The notes under the pieces were generated by a model. That model searched no databases. It had not been told where the DNA came from and was given only the letters and a program-made list of their open reading frames with translations. Shown one piece after another: positions 43,723-54,100 of a stretch of DNA of 54,930 bases. Made by a program: the position numbers and the translations under genes. The stretch spans positions 1-54,930 of the forward strand of contig CACYOC010000011.1 of NCBI GenBank assembly GCA_902775975.1, given 5' to 3'. How positions within the stretch are numbered: the first letter of the stretch is position 1; each line of letters begins with the position of its first letter. The stretch is from an uncultured Bacteroidales bacterium (lineage in GTDB: Bacteria; Bacteroidota; Bacteroidia; Bacteroidales; Bacteroidaceae).

Positions 43723-45015
43723 ATGAAAAAGACAATCAAATCATTACTCGCAATTGCCATTGCAGCATTTGCGCTTAGTGCTTGTTCAGACGTTCCAGAG
43801 CCCGCCGGATATAGCATCCAGCCCAAGGGTGGCACACCTGGAGGCGGTGATGCTATCGAAGTGACCTGCGCCGAGGCAGTAACAGCAACCAACAATCTCG
43901 CCGACGGTGCTACCTCAACTGAGACCTACGCCGTGACAGGTTACATCACAGAGGTAGTAGGTAGCGTCAGCCGCAACCAACAGACCTTCTGGATAGCCGA
44001 CACCAAGGATGGCGGAAAAGTATTTGAGGCTTACTTTGCTGACCTGCCAGATGGTGTCACCGAGTTCAAGAAGGGTATGAAGGTGAAAATTACAGGTAAA
44101 CTGATGAAGTTTGTCAACAGCAACACCGGTGCCGTAACACCCGAAATCAAGAACGCCAAAGTGGAAATCCTAGAATCCAGCGATGAGCCTGGCGGCGGTG
44201 GCGGCGACGAACCAACAGGTAACATGACAAAGAAAGTTGAGGGTACTGTTGTCACATTCACAAGTGCTTCTGTCACAGGATCCGATGAAGTTACCGTTGA
44301 TTTTGACCAGCAGGGTTGGGCAGATAAAGCAGCTGCAACAGCCATCACGTTGACTAATGGAACAACGATTGAGTTTGGTGCCGGTGAAAACACGACTGCT
44401 CCTACTTATTATTCTGCAACTCATGGTATACGAGTATATGCTAAGAATACTATAACCATTAAGGGTTCAAAGAAAATAGCTAAGCTTCTGTTAAACTGTG
44501 ATTCTTATAACGGAACTGACTATGTTGGTAATGAAATGATGTATGCTAGTGAAGCTGATAAGGTTGTCACTATCTGCAACGACAATACTGAAGCAAAGGG
44601 CGGTGTACAGCTACGCGTGAAAACCATGGTCATCACCTTCGAAGGTGAAGGTGGCGGCGACACCCCCACTCCTCCATCAGGTAATCATGGCACAGTTGAG
44701 TCACCTCTTACAGTAGCTCAGGCAATTGCTGTAATAGATGCAGAAGCAACAGCATCTAATTGTTATGTAAAGGGTATCATCTGTCAGGTTGATTCATACA
44801 ATAGCAAATATGGTAGCATTACCTATTGGATTTCTGATGATGGTGGTACGACCACAAAACTTGAGGTTTATGGAGGCTTGAATATCAATGGTGATAAATT
44901 CGCTTCTAAAGACGACTTGCAAACAGGAAAGACTGTTGTCATCAATGGTAATCTCAAAAAATATAATGAAATTTATGAGTTTGACCTGAATAGTAAAATT
45001 ATCTCTATTAAGTAA
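43723..45015 (+). CDS. Multi-domain OB-fold lipoprotein (DUF6359-like)
   Basis: The 430-residue protein has a lipoprotein leader (LLAIAIAAFALSACSDVPEP). The first OB-like domain covers about residues 45-150 (YAVTGYITEVVGSVSRNQQT, KVKITGKLMKFVN). The middle beta domain covers 165-310 (VEGTVVTFTSASVTGSDEVT). A second OB-like domain lies at 322-430 (CYVKGIICQVDSYNSKYGSI, TVVINGNLKKYNEIYEFDLN). Gly-rich linkers separate them. Such domains often bind nucleic acids or oligosaccharides. It is the last gene before a terminator. The second half is more AT-rich than the first, as if domains had been swapped in. Confidence 0.72.
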   Translation: MKKTIKSLLAIAIAAFALSACSDVPEPAGYSIQPKGGTPGGGDAIEVTCAEAVTATNNLADGATSTETYAVTGYITEVVGSVSRNQQTFWIADTKDGGKVFEAYFADLPDGVTEFKKGMKVKITGKLMKFVNSNTGAVTPEIKNAKVEILESSDEPGGGGGDEPTGNMTKKVEGTVVTFTSASVTGSDEVTVDFDQQGWADKAAATAITLTNGTTIEFGAGENTTAPTYYSATHGIRVYAKNTITIKGSKKIAKLLLNCDSYNGTDYVGNEMMYASEADKVVTICNDNTEAKGGVQLRVKTMVITFEGEGGGDTPTPPSGNHGTVESPLTVAQAIAVIDAEATASNCYVKGIICQVDSYNSKYGSITYWISDDGGTTTKLEVYGGLNINGDKFASKDDLQTGKTVVINGNLKKYNEIYEFDLNSKIISIK

Positions 45016-45034
45016 TTGAAACCTTATTAATAAT

Positions 45035-45073
45035 AAAAGGCTGCAACCTCACAAAGGCTTGCAGCCTTTTTTT
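45035..45073 (+). terminator. Rho-independent terminator of the receptor operon
   Basis: A 12-bp stem (AAAAGGCTGCAA at 45035-45046, TTGCAGCCTTTT at 45059-45070) is followed by TTT. It lies 20 bp after the last gene. Confidence 0.9.
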
Positions 45074-45146
45074 GTTCTCCTTTTCTCACGCCCCCACACG
45101 CACGATTCCTTATTGTATTTATAAAGAATAGAAACCAAAGGGAAGA

Positions 45147-45178
45147 TTTGGAAGAATGAATTATATGTTGTATCTTTG
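45147..45178 (+). promoter_or_regulatory. Promoter of the Y1 transposase gene
   Basis: TTTG at 45147-45150 and TATCTTTG at 45171-45178 are 20 bp apart. The box covers the first in-frame ATG at 45176, so translation must begin at 45203. Confidence 0.75.
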
Positions 45179-45202
45179 CACGTAACTTTTCATCACAAAG
45201 GT

Positions 45203-46270
45203 ATGAGCAGAACGAGAGAAGAAGCAATAGCGGCCGGTATTCAAGTCCGTGAGACGAAACACAACATGAAACGTCGTAAGCCCTGGCACAACTATCACCT
45301 CAAGGGAACATACATGCTGACGCTGGTGGTCGAAGGACGGGAGCCCGTCCTTGGAAGACTGTTGATGCCAACAGAGGATGACTGCGCTCGTGTAGAACTG
45401 TCTGAACTCGGGAAGGCGATATTTCACGAGGAAGCGCAGAAGATATCCCAATTCTACAAGATGATAGAAGTGTGGAAGCTCTGCATCATGCCTGACCATA
45501 TCCACATGGTAGTAAGGGTGAAAGAAGACATGCCTAACGGGAAGCACCTCGGCGATGTCGTTAGAGGCTTCAAAACGGGCTGCACAAGAGCATGGTGGCG
45601 GTTGTCCTCGCAGGAACCTGCCGGAAAAGCGGCAGGAGGAGTGGAAGCCGGAAAAACGGCAGGAGGAGCGGAAGCCACCACTCCCGCAGGGTTTCCTGCG
45701 GGTAGAAACCTCCCCGTCCTCTTCGAAAGTGGCTACAACGACCAAGTACTGCTCGAAAACGGCCAGCTGGACAACTGGCTCCACTATCTTAACGACAACC
45801 CTCGCCGCTTAGCTATAAAACGACAGCACCCTGCCTACTTTACCACCACGCATTATAGAGACATCGCTGAGTGGCACTGTCAGACGGTGGGCAACAGTTT
45901 CCTGCTCGACATCCCTGACAAGGTGGCGGTCATCGTCCATAGCAGCTATTCTGACAAGGAGTATGCTGACTACAAACGGAAGTGGCTGGCTTGCGGAGAA
46001 CGTAGCGGTGTACTTGTTGGCGCCGCCATAGCCACTCGTGAAAAGGAGGTGATGCGCGAAGCCATGGACAGAGGCTACCGTATCATACTTGTCCGAGAAA
46101 ATGGTTTTCCACCACTGTACAAGCCCGCAGGAAGGGCTTTCGATGCCTGCTCGGAAGGCCGTCTGCTACAGATAAGTCCATGGGAATACCACATGCAGCG
46201 CCACACTATTTCACGCGAAAAGTGCCTGATGCTCAACAGACTAGTAGAGACTGTAACGACACTATTATAA
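45203..46270 (+). CDS. REP-associated-type Y1 transposase (RAYT-like) with C-terminal Rossmann-like domain
   Basis: The 355-residue protein starts MSRTREEAIAAGIQVRETKH. It has GTYMLTLVVEGREPVLGRLL, the HUH motif IMPDHIHMVVRVKE (His99, His101), RGFKTGCTRAWW and a candidate catalytic Tyr in FESGYNDQVL (Tyr178). NWLHYLNDNPRRLA is typical of TnpA-REP-like enzymes. Residues about 138-168 are an Ala/Gly-rich insert encoded by palindromic repeats. Residues about 235-330 (ERSGVLVGAAIATREKEVMR, RGYRIILVRENGFPPLYKPA) look like a DprA/Rossmann-type domain. There are no flanking terminal inverted repeats, as expected for a domesticated single-copy transposase. Confidence 0.85.
   Translation: MSRTREEAIAAGIQVRETKHNMKRRKPWHNYHLKGTYMLTLVVEGREPVLGRLLMPTEDDCARVELSELGKAIFHEEAQKISQFYKMIEVWKLCIMPDHIHMVVRVKEDMPNGKHLGDVVRGFKTGCTRAWWRLSSQEPAGKAAGGVEAGKTAGGAEATTPAGFPAGRNLPVLFESGYNDQVLLENGQLDNWLHYLNDNPRRLAIKRQHPAYFTTTHYRDIAEWHCQTVGNSFLLDIPDKVAVIVHSSYSDKEYADYKRKWLACGERSGVLVGAAIATREKEVMREAMDRGYRIILVRENGFPPLYKPAGRAFDACSEGRLLQISPWEYHMQRHTISREKCLMLNRLVETVTTLL
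45617..45702 (+). repeat. REP-like palindromes inside the transposase gene
   Basis: Three hairpins lie in frame: CCTGCCG-N6-CGGCAGG (45617-45636), GCCG-N6-CGGC (45647-45660) and CCCGCAGG-N4-CCTGCGGG (45683-45702, perfect 8-bp stem). The first two lie in a 27-bp tandem duplication (units from 45623 and 45650) with two differences. All keep the reading frame. Confidence 0.85.
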
Positions 46271-46354
46271 AAGAATATTCATTTGTTTTTTTACATATTA
46301 ATGGAAAAACAGAAACTTTTTGGAGAAAAATGTGTCAAGATTATTTTTTTTTCG

Positions 46355-46362
46355 TAACTTTG
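46355..46362 (+). promoter_or_regulatory. -7 box of the TIR-STAND operon
   Basis: TAACTTTG followed by CAG, 20 bp after a TGTG at 46331 and 64 bp before the ATG at 46426. No other promoter is visible up to 54708. Confidence 0.65.
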
Positions 46363-46425
46363 CAGCCAGTGGTACCAATTTGGGCCATTCATCATATCAA
46401 TAATTAAAATTACCAAACAGCCTAT

Positions 46426-47772
46426 ATGGAGGAGTTAGAGAACAAAATGATGGACGAATTGTCTTTTGAAGACATGTTCGGTGACAATGTTTTTGAAAGT
46501 AACAATGACGAGCCGTTATGGGACAAATTGATTCAGCAGATTATCGACGGAAACGTCATACCAGTGATTGGCGCTGACTTGCTGATAGACAATCCGTCAA
46601 ACCTGCACAAGCTCATCATCGACTTTTTGGCCAAAGGCTTCCACCTCAGTTCCAATCCGAACAGCTTCTCGGAGTTGGTCTATGACACCGACTACACGAA
46701 GGCCAACAAGAAAGACAATGTTTACTATCAAGTAAACAAGGTGTTTGCCAACAAGCGCTTTGCACCTTCACAACGCCTGATGCGCCTATTGTCGATACGA
46801 CAGTTCCCCTTTGTGATGACTACCAGTTTCACCCCCGTAGTGGAACAGGCGATGCAGGCCATCTGGAAAGACGAGCTGAAGGTGATGCGATTCAACAACA
46901 ACCCCTCTGAGAATGATGACATCAAGAACGGCAACGACTTGCGCAAACCCAGCATATACTACATGTTCGGCAAGGTGGGTGAAGGAGCTCATAAATATGT
47001 GCTGACGGATACTGACATGCTGGAATTCGTATCATCGTGGCTGTCGAACGACAATAAGGCAAGGCCGAAGAACCTGTGCAACGAACTGAAGGAGAAGTAT
47101 CTATTGATGCTGGGCAACAACTACAGCAACTGGCTGTTCCGCTTCATCTGGTACTCGATGCGTAAACCCGACCTCGGCCACGGCATGCTGGCTTACGACA
47201 CAATGGACGAGTCGCTACTGAACTTTCTGGAGCGCGCAGAGACCTTTACCAAGCAAAACACGTCGGATGTCATTGATCAGATTGTAGCCCGTCTGGAGCG
47301 TAAATTAGCCGAGAACGAGGAAACGAAGTTCAACAAGCCAGAAGACAATATGGATGTCTTTATCTCCTACTCCCGTTCTGACAGCGATACTGCCGAGAAA
47401 CTATACAACGAGTTAACAACTCAAGGTAAACGTGTATGGTATGACAGGAACAACTTGACTGACGGCGGCAACTTCATGGACGAAATCCGCAAAGCTATCC
47501 GAACTGCCAAGTATTTCGTACCGATTCTGTCGAGTAACATCACGAAAGAGAAGGACGACCCTCATGTCTATAGAAATGAATGGGATCAGGCCATCGAAGT
47601 AGCCATCAGCATGGGCCGTACGTATATTATTCCGCTGGCCGAGGAAGGTTTCGACTTCTACCGGGCTGCCATTCCCGACAAGATGCAGCAGCACAATGCC
47701 ATCTTCTTCTCGCAAGATGACGGCATAAAGGCTGTGGCTGAGAAGATAATTCACAAAATGAACCAAGACTAA
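46426..47772 (+). CDS. SIR2-like (degenerate) + TIR domain protein
   Basis: The 448-residue protein has an N-terminal region (about 30-290) with SIR2-like landmarks: GNVIPVIGADLLI for the NAD-binding GxG turn, FPFVMTTSFTPVVEQAM where active enzymes have TTNxD, and YYMFGKVGEGAHKYVLTDTD where they have the catalytic KLHG. The Asn, Asp and His are all replaced, so this domain is probably inactive. Residues about 308-448 are a TIR domain: MDVFISYSRSDSDTAEKLYN, GKRVWYDRNNLTDGGNFMDE, and YRNEWDQAIEVAIS with the expected NADase Glu. It is the first gene of a three-gene operon, 16 bp before the STAND gene, and is likely the cytoplasmic effector. Confidence 0.8.
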   Translation: MEELENKMMDELSFEDMFGDNVFESNNDEPLWDKLIQQIIDGNVIPVIGADLLIDNPSNLHKLIIDFLAKGFHLSSNPNSFSELVYDTDYTKANKKDNVYYQVNKVFANKRFAPSQRLMRLLSIRQFPFVMTTSFTPVVEQAMQAIWKDELKVMRFNNNPSENDDIKNGNDLRKPSIYYMFGKVGEGAHKYVLTDTDMLEFVSSWLSNDNKARPKNLCNELKEKYLLMLGNNYSNWLFRFIWYSMRKPDLGHGMLAYDTMDESLLNFLERAETFTKQNTSDVIDQIVARLERKLAENEETKFNKPEDNMDVFISYSRSDSDTAEKLYNELTTQGKRVWYDRNNLTDGGNFMDEIRKAIRTAKYFVPILSSNITKEKDDPHVYRNEWDQAIEVAISMGRTYIIPLAEEGFDFYRAAIPDKMQQHNAIFFSQDDGIKAVAEKIIHKMNQD

Positions 47773-47788
47773 GCACAGAAAAGACAAT

Positions 47789-50700
47789 ATGGATATTCAG
47801 AACAGAAGAAACCCTTGGCTGGGTTTGGAGTCCTATCGTGAGGGAGAAGTGCTGTACGGACGTGATGATGACATCCGTGACTTAACACAATGTGTGCTCA
47901 CCGATACTGACACCTTATTATATGGTAAAAGCGGTATCGGTAAATCCTCAATTCTCAATGCCGGCGTTATTCCCGCAGCTCGGCGCAACGGTTTCCTACC
48001 CGTACTCATCCGTTTGTCTCATAAGGAATCTCACTCTTATCTGGAACAGATTCGGCAGGCACTGACACAGGTAGTGACCCTGCATGAGGTAGTACCCTGT
48101 AAAGACGCCAAAAAGGAGAGCCCTTATGAGTTCTTCCATCGTCACACCTTCCACAATGCCGACGGTGAGCGAGTAAAACTACTCATTATATTCGACCAGT
48201 TTGAGGAGATTTTCACACTCCAGAATGACGAGAGCAAGAAGAAGCGCTTTTTCTCGGAACTGGCCGACTTGCTGAACGACATCATGCCTGCCGACCTGCA
48301 ACTGGAAACTGTTGTACCGTCGAATGTACAGGAAGAGGTGGATATTCTCGATGCCGGCAACTTCGATGACTTGTTCAACGACCTGAACATTGGTACTGAA
48401 GGAAACGCTCCAGAGTATGTAGAGGATAACGATATCCACATGGTGTTTACCATCCGTGAGGATTTCCTGTCGGAATTTGAGTATTACTCATCAACGATTC
48501 CGTCGCTCAAGCAGAACCGTTACGGACTGCGTCCCATCAATGAAGAACAGGCTTCACAAATCATCCTGCGCCCACAACCTGGACTTATATCTTTACCGGT
48601 GGCAAAACTCATCATTGAACGGGTGACAGGACGCACTGACTTCGAACTTGACGGGGTGCCAGAGATAGAAGTTGATTCTGCCGTGCTGTCACTCTACCTG
48701 AACCGTCTGTACGATGCCAAGGAGGGCGATACCATCACCGAAGAGCTCGTCGAGCAAAAAGGTGGAGAAATCATTGCCGACTTCTATAGCGATGCCATCT
48801 CTGAGATATCGGAATCCACCGTCGAGTATTTGGAAGACATGCTGCTGAACGGCCAGGGACGTCGTGATAACATCACCATCTTCGATGCTATCAACGACGG
48901 TCATGTTAGCGAAACCGAACTCGACATCCTGTGCAACAAGAAAAAGATTCTGCGCCAGTTCAATTATGCCGGCGACCTCCGTATCGAATATGTGCATGAT
49001 ATTCTCTGCCCAGTGGTGAAAGCCCATAAGGATGAGCGTCTCATGCTGAAACAACAGGAAGAAGAGCGCCAACGACAGGAAGAAGAGAAGCGTCAACTCA
49101 TGCTTGAGGAACAGGCCAAGCGCGAGAAAATTGAGCGTGAGGCTGAAGAAGAACGGCAACGCATGCAGGCTGAGGCCATCAGAGTGCGCCGTCGCAACAG
49201 GCATCGCTTGATGGTTGCCGGCATCATCATGCTCTTGATGATATTGACAGCTGGAGGCTACTACTTCTATTACGTCAAGGAGTATAAGGCCAGCTATGCC
49301 GTCTTCACCACCCGCAACGGTTGGCCTCAAGGCATTGGGGATCCATTGGGCGAGTCTGACAAACGGCAGATGTCTGTCTATTATCAGTTGGTACGACGTG
49401 GTTATCGTGGCAAGGTGACTCGTGTCAACGTGCTCAACAGCCATAAAGACCCCACACGCAACAAATTCGATGAGTCGCCACTGGTAGGACTGTACGAAAC
49501 AGAAAGCACGGACGAGCATGCCAAGAAGTTTGCCATGCTACAGCGCCAAACCTCGTATTGGAAATATAATGCCGACAATGACGGCAACATTCTGCGCCGC
49601 ACAGCCTACGACCCTGACGGAAATGAACTCTACGCTATACAATATTTCCGCTCGTCGGCAGCAACTGCAGAAGGCGATGACGAGCTATCGCAAAAAAAAC
49701 AACTCTGGGCGAACTACGTGGACAAGGACGGCAAGTCGATGCGCATCCGAGACAACGGTGCTGACCGTGTACGTATCATCACTGACTCGCTGGGTTACGT
49801 CAAAGGCTATCAATTCTATAGCGAGACAGGAACACCACAACCTAACCACATGGGAGCCTACGGACTGCGCTTCAGCATTAACGAACATGGCAGCACAGTC
49901 AGTATTACACCTGTCGATGCCTTTGGCGACGCCATAGCAGGACAGACTATCACCTTCACCGAGTTCGACAACTATCATCGCTGGAAGACGGCATCACGAG
50001 GCAAAGCACAGTATAGCCGCGAACTGGTGGTATTCACCATGGACAACCGTACCGACTCGCTGAAGTTCGGCGACCAAGGACAGTTGTACTACCACTCAGA
50101 AACAACCATCGACGGAGCACGACGCATCTTCGAATACGACAAGGGACAGGTGAAGCGCACGTTCCACTATGCCTCTAACGCCCAGAAGAACAAACTGCTT
50201 TATAGCCGTGAGGTGCTGCCGCAGAAGACAAACGGCATTAAGGAGACTGTCGTCTATTGGGCAGACAGCACAATGCACTACCGATTAAAACGGGAAGAGC
50301 AACGTCTGCACGGCACTACCGTGGCTTACTATTGGGGCAATTCACCGATGACAACAAACAATCCGATGACGGTAACCATGACCGTAGGACGATGGCACAA
50401 GATGACCTGCGACACCACACAGACAGACGGACTGAAGAAGGTACGCAAAGAATACATCGATGCAGACGGGAAACTTGCCAAGAACTGCCGCTATAACTGT
50501 GAGGAGAGCTATTATAACAAGAGCATGGAAAAGGTGAAGACGCTCGTCTATAAGAATGGAGAGTGTATCTATGGCTATATCAATGAGTACGAGGACGGAC
50601 AGATTGTTGTCCAATCCGTTGTAGGCATCGACGGTAAAACATGTGTGAGATATCCCAAATGGGATGTGTACCACTTGTGCTACTACAAGCTGAAGCCCGT

Positions 50701-51145
50701 CTATAACTTCTCCAATACGCTGGTAGCCGTCAAGGCCATCAACGAATTTGGAGAGGAGTCACTCATCACGACTTCCGATAAGGAAGACTATCGCGTGAGC
50801 ATTCTGCCATCGGCAGAGATGTCCACCTCTAAAGATGATGCCGATATCTACGGTCTGCAGGTCTATAAGATACAGACGCCTGCCGTCAACGAAAAGAGGC
50901 AGGTGCAGTACATCCATATTCAGGACATGAAGGGTACATGGTATCAGGCTGGTATCAGAGATGGCGATTTGCTGGTCAGCAACGGTCCGATGCTCTCCAT
51001 TGCCCGCCCAAATCCTGCCAAGGACACTTACGACATCCGTGAGGTGAAGATTCCTGCCGGTGCTGCCGGTGCAGAGCATTATACCGTCTATTTTACGGAG
51101 AAGGAAATGAACAGATATAGCCACGCAATCAGTCAGAAGAAATGA
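47789..51145 (+). CDS. Transmembrane STAND NTPase with large extracytoplasmic repeat region
   Basis: The 1118-residue protein has an N-terminal STAND NTPase of the nSTAND1 type: LLYGKSGIGKSSILNAG (Walker A, about 44-60), LLIIFDQFEEIFTL (Walker B, 131-144) and MVFTIREDFLSEFEYY near 215-230. A charged coiled coil follows (about 414-470, QQEEERQRQEEEKR), then one membrane helix (about 476-497, LMVAGIIMLLMILTAGGYYF). About 620 extracytoplasmic residues carry YD-like repeats (YNADNDGNILRRTAYDPDGN) and a PDZ-like end (YQAGIRDGDLLVSNG near 1050). Cytoplasmic NTPase and outside sensor in one chain suggest signal transduction across the inner membrane. The stop overlaps the next start (ATGA). Confidence 0.8.
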   Translation: MDIQNRRNPWLGLESYREGEVLYGRDDDIRDLTQCVLTDTDTLLYGKSGIGKSSILNAGVIPAARRNGFLPVLIRLSHKESHSYLEQIRQALTQVVTLHEVVPCKDAKKESPYEFFHRHTFHNADGERVKLLIIFDQFEEIFTLQNDESKKKRFFSELADLLNDIMPADLQLETVVPSNVQEEVDILDAGNFDDLFNDLNIGTEGNAPEYVEDNDIHMVFTIREDFLSEFEYYSSTIPSLKQNRYGLRPINEEQASQIILRPQPGLISLPVAKLIIERVTGRTDFELDGVPEIEVDSAVLSLYLNRLYDAKEGDTITEELVEQKGGEIIADFYSDAISEISESTVEYLEDMLLNGQGRRDNITIFDAINDGHVSETELDILCNKKKILRQFNYAGDLRIEYVHDILCPVVKAHKDERLMLKQQEEERQRQEEEKRQLMLEEQAKREKIEREAEEERQRMQAEAIRVRRRNRHRLMVAGIIMLLMILTAGGYYFYYVKEYKASYAVFTTRNGWPQGIGDPLGESDKRQMSVYYQLVRRGYRGKVTRVNVLNSHKDPTRNKFDESPLVGLYETESTDEHAKKFAMLQRQTSYWKYNADNDGNILRRTAYDPDGNELYAIQYFRSSAATAEGDDELSQKKQLWANYVDKDGKSMRIRDNGADRVRIITDSLGYVKGYQFYSETGTPQPNHMGAYGLRFSINEHGSTVSITPVDAFGDAIAGQTITFTEFDNYHRWKTASRGKAQYSRELVVFTMDNRTDSLKFGDQGQLYYHSETTIDGARRIFEYDKGQVKRTFHYASNAQKNKLLYSREVLPQKTNGIKETVVYWADSTMHYRLKREEQRLHGTTVAYYWGNSPMTTNNPMTVTMTVGRWHKMTCDTTQTDGLKKVRKEYIDADGKLAKNCRYNCEESYYNKSMEKVKTLVYKNGECIYGYINEYEDGQIVVQSVVGIDGKTCVRYPKWDVYHLCYYKLKPVYNFSNTLVAVKAINEFGEESLITTSDKEDYRVSILPSAEMSTSKDDADIYGLQVYKIQTPAVNEKRQVQYIHIQDMKGTWYQAGIRDGDLLVSNGPMLSIARPNPAKDTYDIREVKIPAGAAGAEHYTVYFTEKEMNRYSHAISQKK

Positions 51146-54100
51146 AAACAAGACTCTTGATATTATCACTGCTCGCAGCAGCAGTCTTGACAGCCCATGC
51201 ACAGGTGGAGCTGAAGATGAAGAAACGCGACGGTCTGCAACAGCAGAAAAAAACGGGGGACGGTCCGCTGAGTGGAGGCGGTCGAAGGGATGATTCCGGT
51301 GAAAGAATGGGGAAAATCAAGGCAGATCGTGAAGTGCTCTATGCTGACGCTGTCAAGCGCTATGGGCGTTGGGAAGGATATGGGAAGCCCATCAGTAAGG
51401 AATATGCCTCCCACCTTCGCTGCTACTTCAAATTCACATACGTCAAAGGAGCGAAGTACCCCACCCGCCTACAGGCTTACGATGGTTACCACAATCTGAC
51501 CACCGACCACAACATCAGGACTTATCTGAATAGGGGAGACAGTGGAGACCAGTCTGCAGATAGTCTCTGGAGAGAAAAGATTAATTCCGTAGTGCAATGG
51601 GATTTCGTCTATAACGAGAAGGATGAGATTAGCATTGAGCGAGCCTACGATGCCGATGGCAAGCTTGTCTTTTCATACTACCCTGTAAAGATAGGCAATC
51701 GCGTGGCTGGCACATTCACTGATGCTTGGGGAATGCCTGCAAGACTGAGAAAACAGGGCGGAGCCCAGGTAGTATATATCACCTACGACGAAAACGGCTT
51801 CGAATGTCTCCGTGAATACTATGACGAAAAGGGATTCCGACAGCCTAACCAAGAAGGAGCCTATATGAGTAAGTTTGTCTTTAGACCCGATGGCAAGGCT
51901 CTTCGATTTGAATCCTGCAACATCATAGGACAACGTATGACGGATAGATACGGCAACTGCGGTATGGAAGAAGAATACGACCATCTTGGTCGCGCAAAGT
52001 ATGCGACGAATATGAACGCCGAATGGCAGCCGTTCAGACTACAAAAAGGCACCAAGCCATTTGATTACAACATGATCAGGAAAGCGTATGAATACGATGA
52101 CTACGGGCGTATAATCAAGGAGGCTTTTGTCGATCTCAATAACCGCCCCGACACCAACAGTGTGGGGATTCATGCAGAAGTATTAACATATAACGACCAC
52201 GGACAAACCACATCCTATCAATATGTTGGCCTTGACGGGAAGCCGCGCATCAATCCATACACTGGCATCATGAGATGGGAGCAGCAGTTCGACGACCACG
52301 GGCGCATACTTCAAATCAAAAACTACGGTGACTCAGCAAAACTACAGGAAACGAATTATAAGGAGATGATATGGCTTTACGACCGTGAAGGCACTACCAT
52401 CAGCCAAAAGAACACGAATTTCAACGGAGACATCTACACCATGCAGCGATATGCCCGCACTGCTGACGGTCTGCAGGCACTGACGGCTAACGACATCTGC
52501 CCGAAAGACTATGTAGAGATACGTCACTATGGGGCAGACAATATGGTCATCCGAGAGGAAAGAGACGAGAAGGGCAAGCAAACGCTCTGGGAATATACCG
52601 ACTTCGACGGCAAGCCCATTGCTCCCTACGGCTATTGGCGAGACATCAACAAACGTCAGTACTTCGGCGACACACTGCATGTTATCACAGAAGTCTATCT
52701 TGACACGCTGGGCAATCCCATGAAGTATCAGGACAACGCATGGGTCTTCAGAAAAGACGTAGCACATTATGCCAACGGCAAGTTGACATACTCAGATGCC
52801 TGTTTGTATAATGCTGACTCGACCTTTTATAACGGATGGAGAAGCTATTTTAACGAAGAAGGTACGAAGACTGGTGAAGCATCACTCAATGCCTATGGAA
52901 AGATATCACGCCGTGGACATTCTATATATCACTACGTAGGTATTGACTATAGCCTGAAAGGCGGCGATGCCGCATCGTACGTCGGCTATGACGAATTTGG
53001 AGAACCTGCATATATTGAAACAAATAAATCTGTCAGTCACTTCTGGAACTTTGCCAACGATGAACTCGTCTATTATGACGAGCACGGCAATAAGATTGAT
53101 GACATGGAGGCGTTCCGCGACTCACTGCCCGCCGTCATGAGTTTTTCCGTCAATGACACGGTAGCCTACCAGAACGGAATTCAGGACGGCGACATCATCC
53201 TACGTTATGGTGACTGGATTACCGACATGCACCTGCAAGGCAGAAGACAGTACAACCTATTCTATTTCAAGCTCATAGAATGGGCTGACAGAGAAAAGAA
53301 AGTTTTGTTATTGAGACCCGTGCCCGCAGAAAAGCGATATAAGGTGGTGGAACTCACATTGCCCAAGGGCAATATACAACAATTAGGTGTTTTCCCCCAA
53401 CTCATCTATTATACGAATAAGGAACGTGAACGTTACGAAGCTGCCGTCCAGTATCTGGCAGCACATGGACTCCAGTCCTTAGGCAAGCCTACGACCCAAA
53501 AGGGCACCCATCGCATCCATATCCGCAAGCCTAACCGCGTCAAGGGCTACGTCCCTGGATATGGTGAAAAAGCTCAGCCATACTACTACAATCCTGCAGT
53601 GGTACTATCGATGGCAAGATTTGTCAAACATGACGGGAAAATAACAGCTAACAAATACTGGAATTTCGACATGCAGAACGACACCCTACAGAATATTCTG
53701 AAGAACAAAGACGAATTGCCATCCTACTACATCAGCGTCACGACCGACCTTAATGACTATTATGACGGCTATCCATATTACTCAAATAATCACGAATTGG
53801 GTACGGTCTTGATCAATGATGAGCAGTTCGCAAGGGTGCAAAAGTCTTTTGCTGACTTCATGGAACGCAATAGGGATTATTTTGACCCCAACTTCCGGAA
53901 AAAGCTGGCAGACGATACTACGGACAAGTCTGCATTAAAGAAATGTAGCCCAACTGCATTCTTTAAGCAACTGAAGAAAGAGCGCGACATCATCTATACG
54001 CCTCATGCCCTCACCATCATCAATTCTGATTCGCTGCGACTGCCTCAGTGCTTCAACGACATGGAAATGGTATCGGTGCCAAAGGCACAGAACCCCACCC

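Noticed and set aside
45203-46270. Active IS200/IS605 insertion sequence
   Set aside because: No TnpB, no terminal hairpins bounding the gene, and a fused C-terminal domain; it fits a single-copy RAYT-like protein better.
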